Source of the DNA: Cladorhizidae sp. MBARI D1340-BT2
Lineage: Eukaryota > Porifera > Demospongiae > Poecilosclerida > Cladorhizidae
Length of the DNA: 64,000 nt
Direction of reading: 5' to 3'
Assembly (NCBI GenBank): GCA_028752905.1
Contig: JAQNBH010000014.1
Coordinates: 16,165,250-16,229,249, forward strand
Shown here: positions 63,255-64,000 of the stretch, one piece after another
Layout of the letters: each line of letters starts with the position of its first letter
Numbering within the stretch: the first letter of the stretch is position 1
Program-made: the position numbers and the translations under genes
Notes under the pieces: generated by a model
Told to the model about the DNA's origin: nothing
What the model saw: only the letters and a program-made list of their open reading frames with translations
The model's database searches: none

Positions 63255-64000
63255 ACATCAAAAGACTGGAAGAACAGGTATGACTGGTTGGTGAGTGTTT
63301 GAAGGAGAAAGGCCTCAACCTCACACTGGAGACTGGAGGAATAGGTATGACTGGTTGGTGAGTGTTTGGAGAAAGGCCTCAACCTCACACTGGAAACTGG
63401 AGGAACAGGTATGACTGGTTGGTGAGTGTCTGAAGGAGAAATGCCTCAACCTCACACTGGAGACTGGAGGAACAGGTATGACTGGTTGGTGAGTGTCTGA
63501 AGGAGAAAGGCCTCAACCTCACAATGGAGACTGGACTGGAGGAACAGGTATGACTGGTTGGTGAGTGTCTGAAGGAGAAAGGCCTCAACCTCACACACTG
63601 GAGACTGGAGGAACAGGTATGACTGGTCGGTGAGTGTCTGAAGGAGAAAGGCCTCAACCTCACAATGGAGACTGGAGGAACAGGTGTGACTGGTTGGTGA
63701 GTGAAAGGCCTCAATCTCACTGGAGGAACAGGTATGACTGGTCGGTGAGTGTCTGAAGGAGATAGGCCTCAACCTCATAATGGAGACTGGAGGAACAGGT
63801 ATGACTGGTTGGTGAGTGTCTGAAGGAGAAAGGCCTCAACCTTACACTGGAGACTGGAGGAACAGGTGTGACTGGTTGGTGAGTGTTTGAAGGAGAAAGG
63901 CCTCAACCTCACTGGAGGAACAGGTGTGACTGGTTGGTGAGTGTTTGAAGGAGAAAGACCTCAACCTCACAATGGAGACTGGAGGAACAGGTATGACTGG
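63255..64000 (+). repeat. 67-base minisatellite, about 12 copies, cut by window end
   Basis: The unit is AGGAACAGGTATGACTGGTT, GGTGAGTGTCTGAAGGAGAA, AGGCCTCAACCTCACACTGG, AGACTGG, with several shortened units. Each unit carries a donor-like CAG|GTATGA and G|GTGAGT. Confidence 0.93.

Overview
The window is nuclear DNA of a eukaryote, most likely an early-branching animal. The genes have spliceosomal introns with clear GT/AG borders, one gene is a BTB-BACK-Kelch protein of animal KLHL type, another is a heterotrimeric G protein alpha subunit, and the mobile DNA includes Penelope-like retroelements and a hAT-type element. A sponge would fit, but nothing here proves it. There is one 100-base assembly gap (30471-30570).

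Three protein genes can be built by joining exons in phase. On the minus strand, a G alpha gene starts at 13510 and runs off the left edge; five exons (13510-13384, 12039-11948, 10132-10040, 6142-5982, 38-1) give about the first 170 residues. On the plus strand, 514 bases away and divergent, a Kelch-like gene has a 24-codon first exon (14025-14096), a 336-base intron and one large exon (14433-16142), for 593 residues. From 19723 to 60530 on the plus strand, 17 small exons join in phase into a multi-pass membrane protein of about 469 residues that I cannot assign to a family.

The other striking property is the intron content. More than 30 unrelated minisatellites (unit sizes about 15 to 74 bases) fill roughly a third of the window, and several start within a few tens of bases of an exon. 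Two 70-base-unit arrays, at 1.35-2.25 kb and 42.17-43.06 kb, are inverted copies of each other with shared flanks. Other repeats are a 603-base hAT-like element with an 8-base target duplication, several Penelope-like (PLE) relics with GIY-YIG endonuclease coding, many copies of the PLE end that carry a hammerhead-ribozyme-like core, and three further interspersed families (here R1, R2, R3).

Region by region: 0-13.5 kb G alpha with array-filled introns; 13.5-14.0 kb shared divergent promoter region; 14.0-17.7 kb Kelch-like gene and its probable 3' UTR; 17.7-19.7 kb intergenic; 19.7-60.5 kb the membrane protein gene; 60.5-64 kb repeat-rich DNA with PLE remains and short degenerate coding-like pieces. 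The three genes show no obvious functional link. Most long open frames in the window lie inside tandem arrays, are open in several frames or on both strands, and are not genes.
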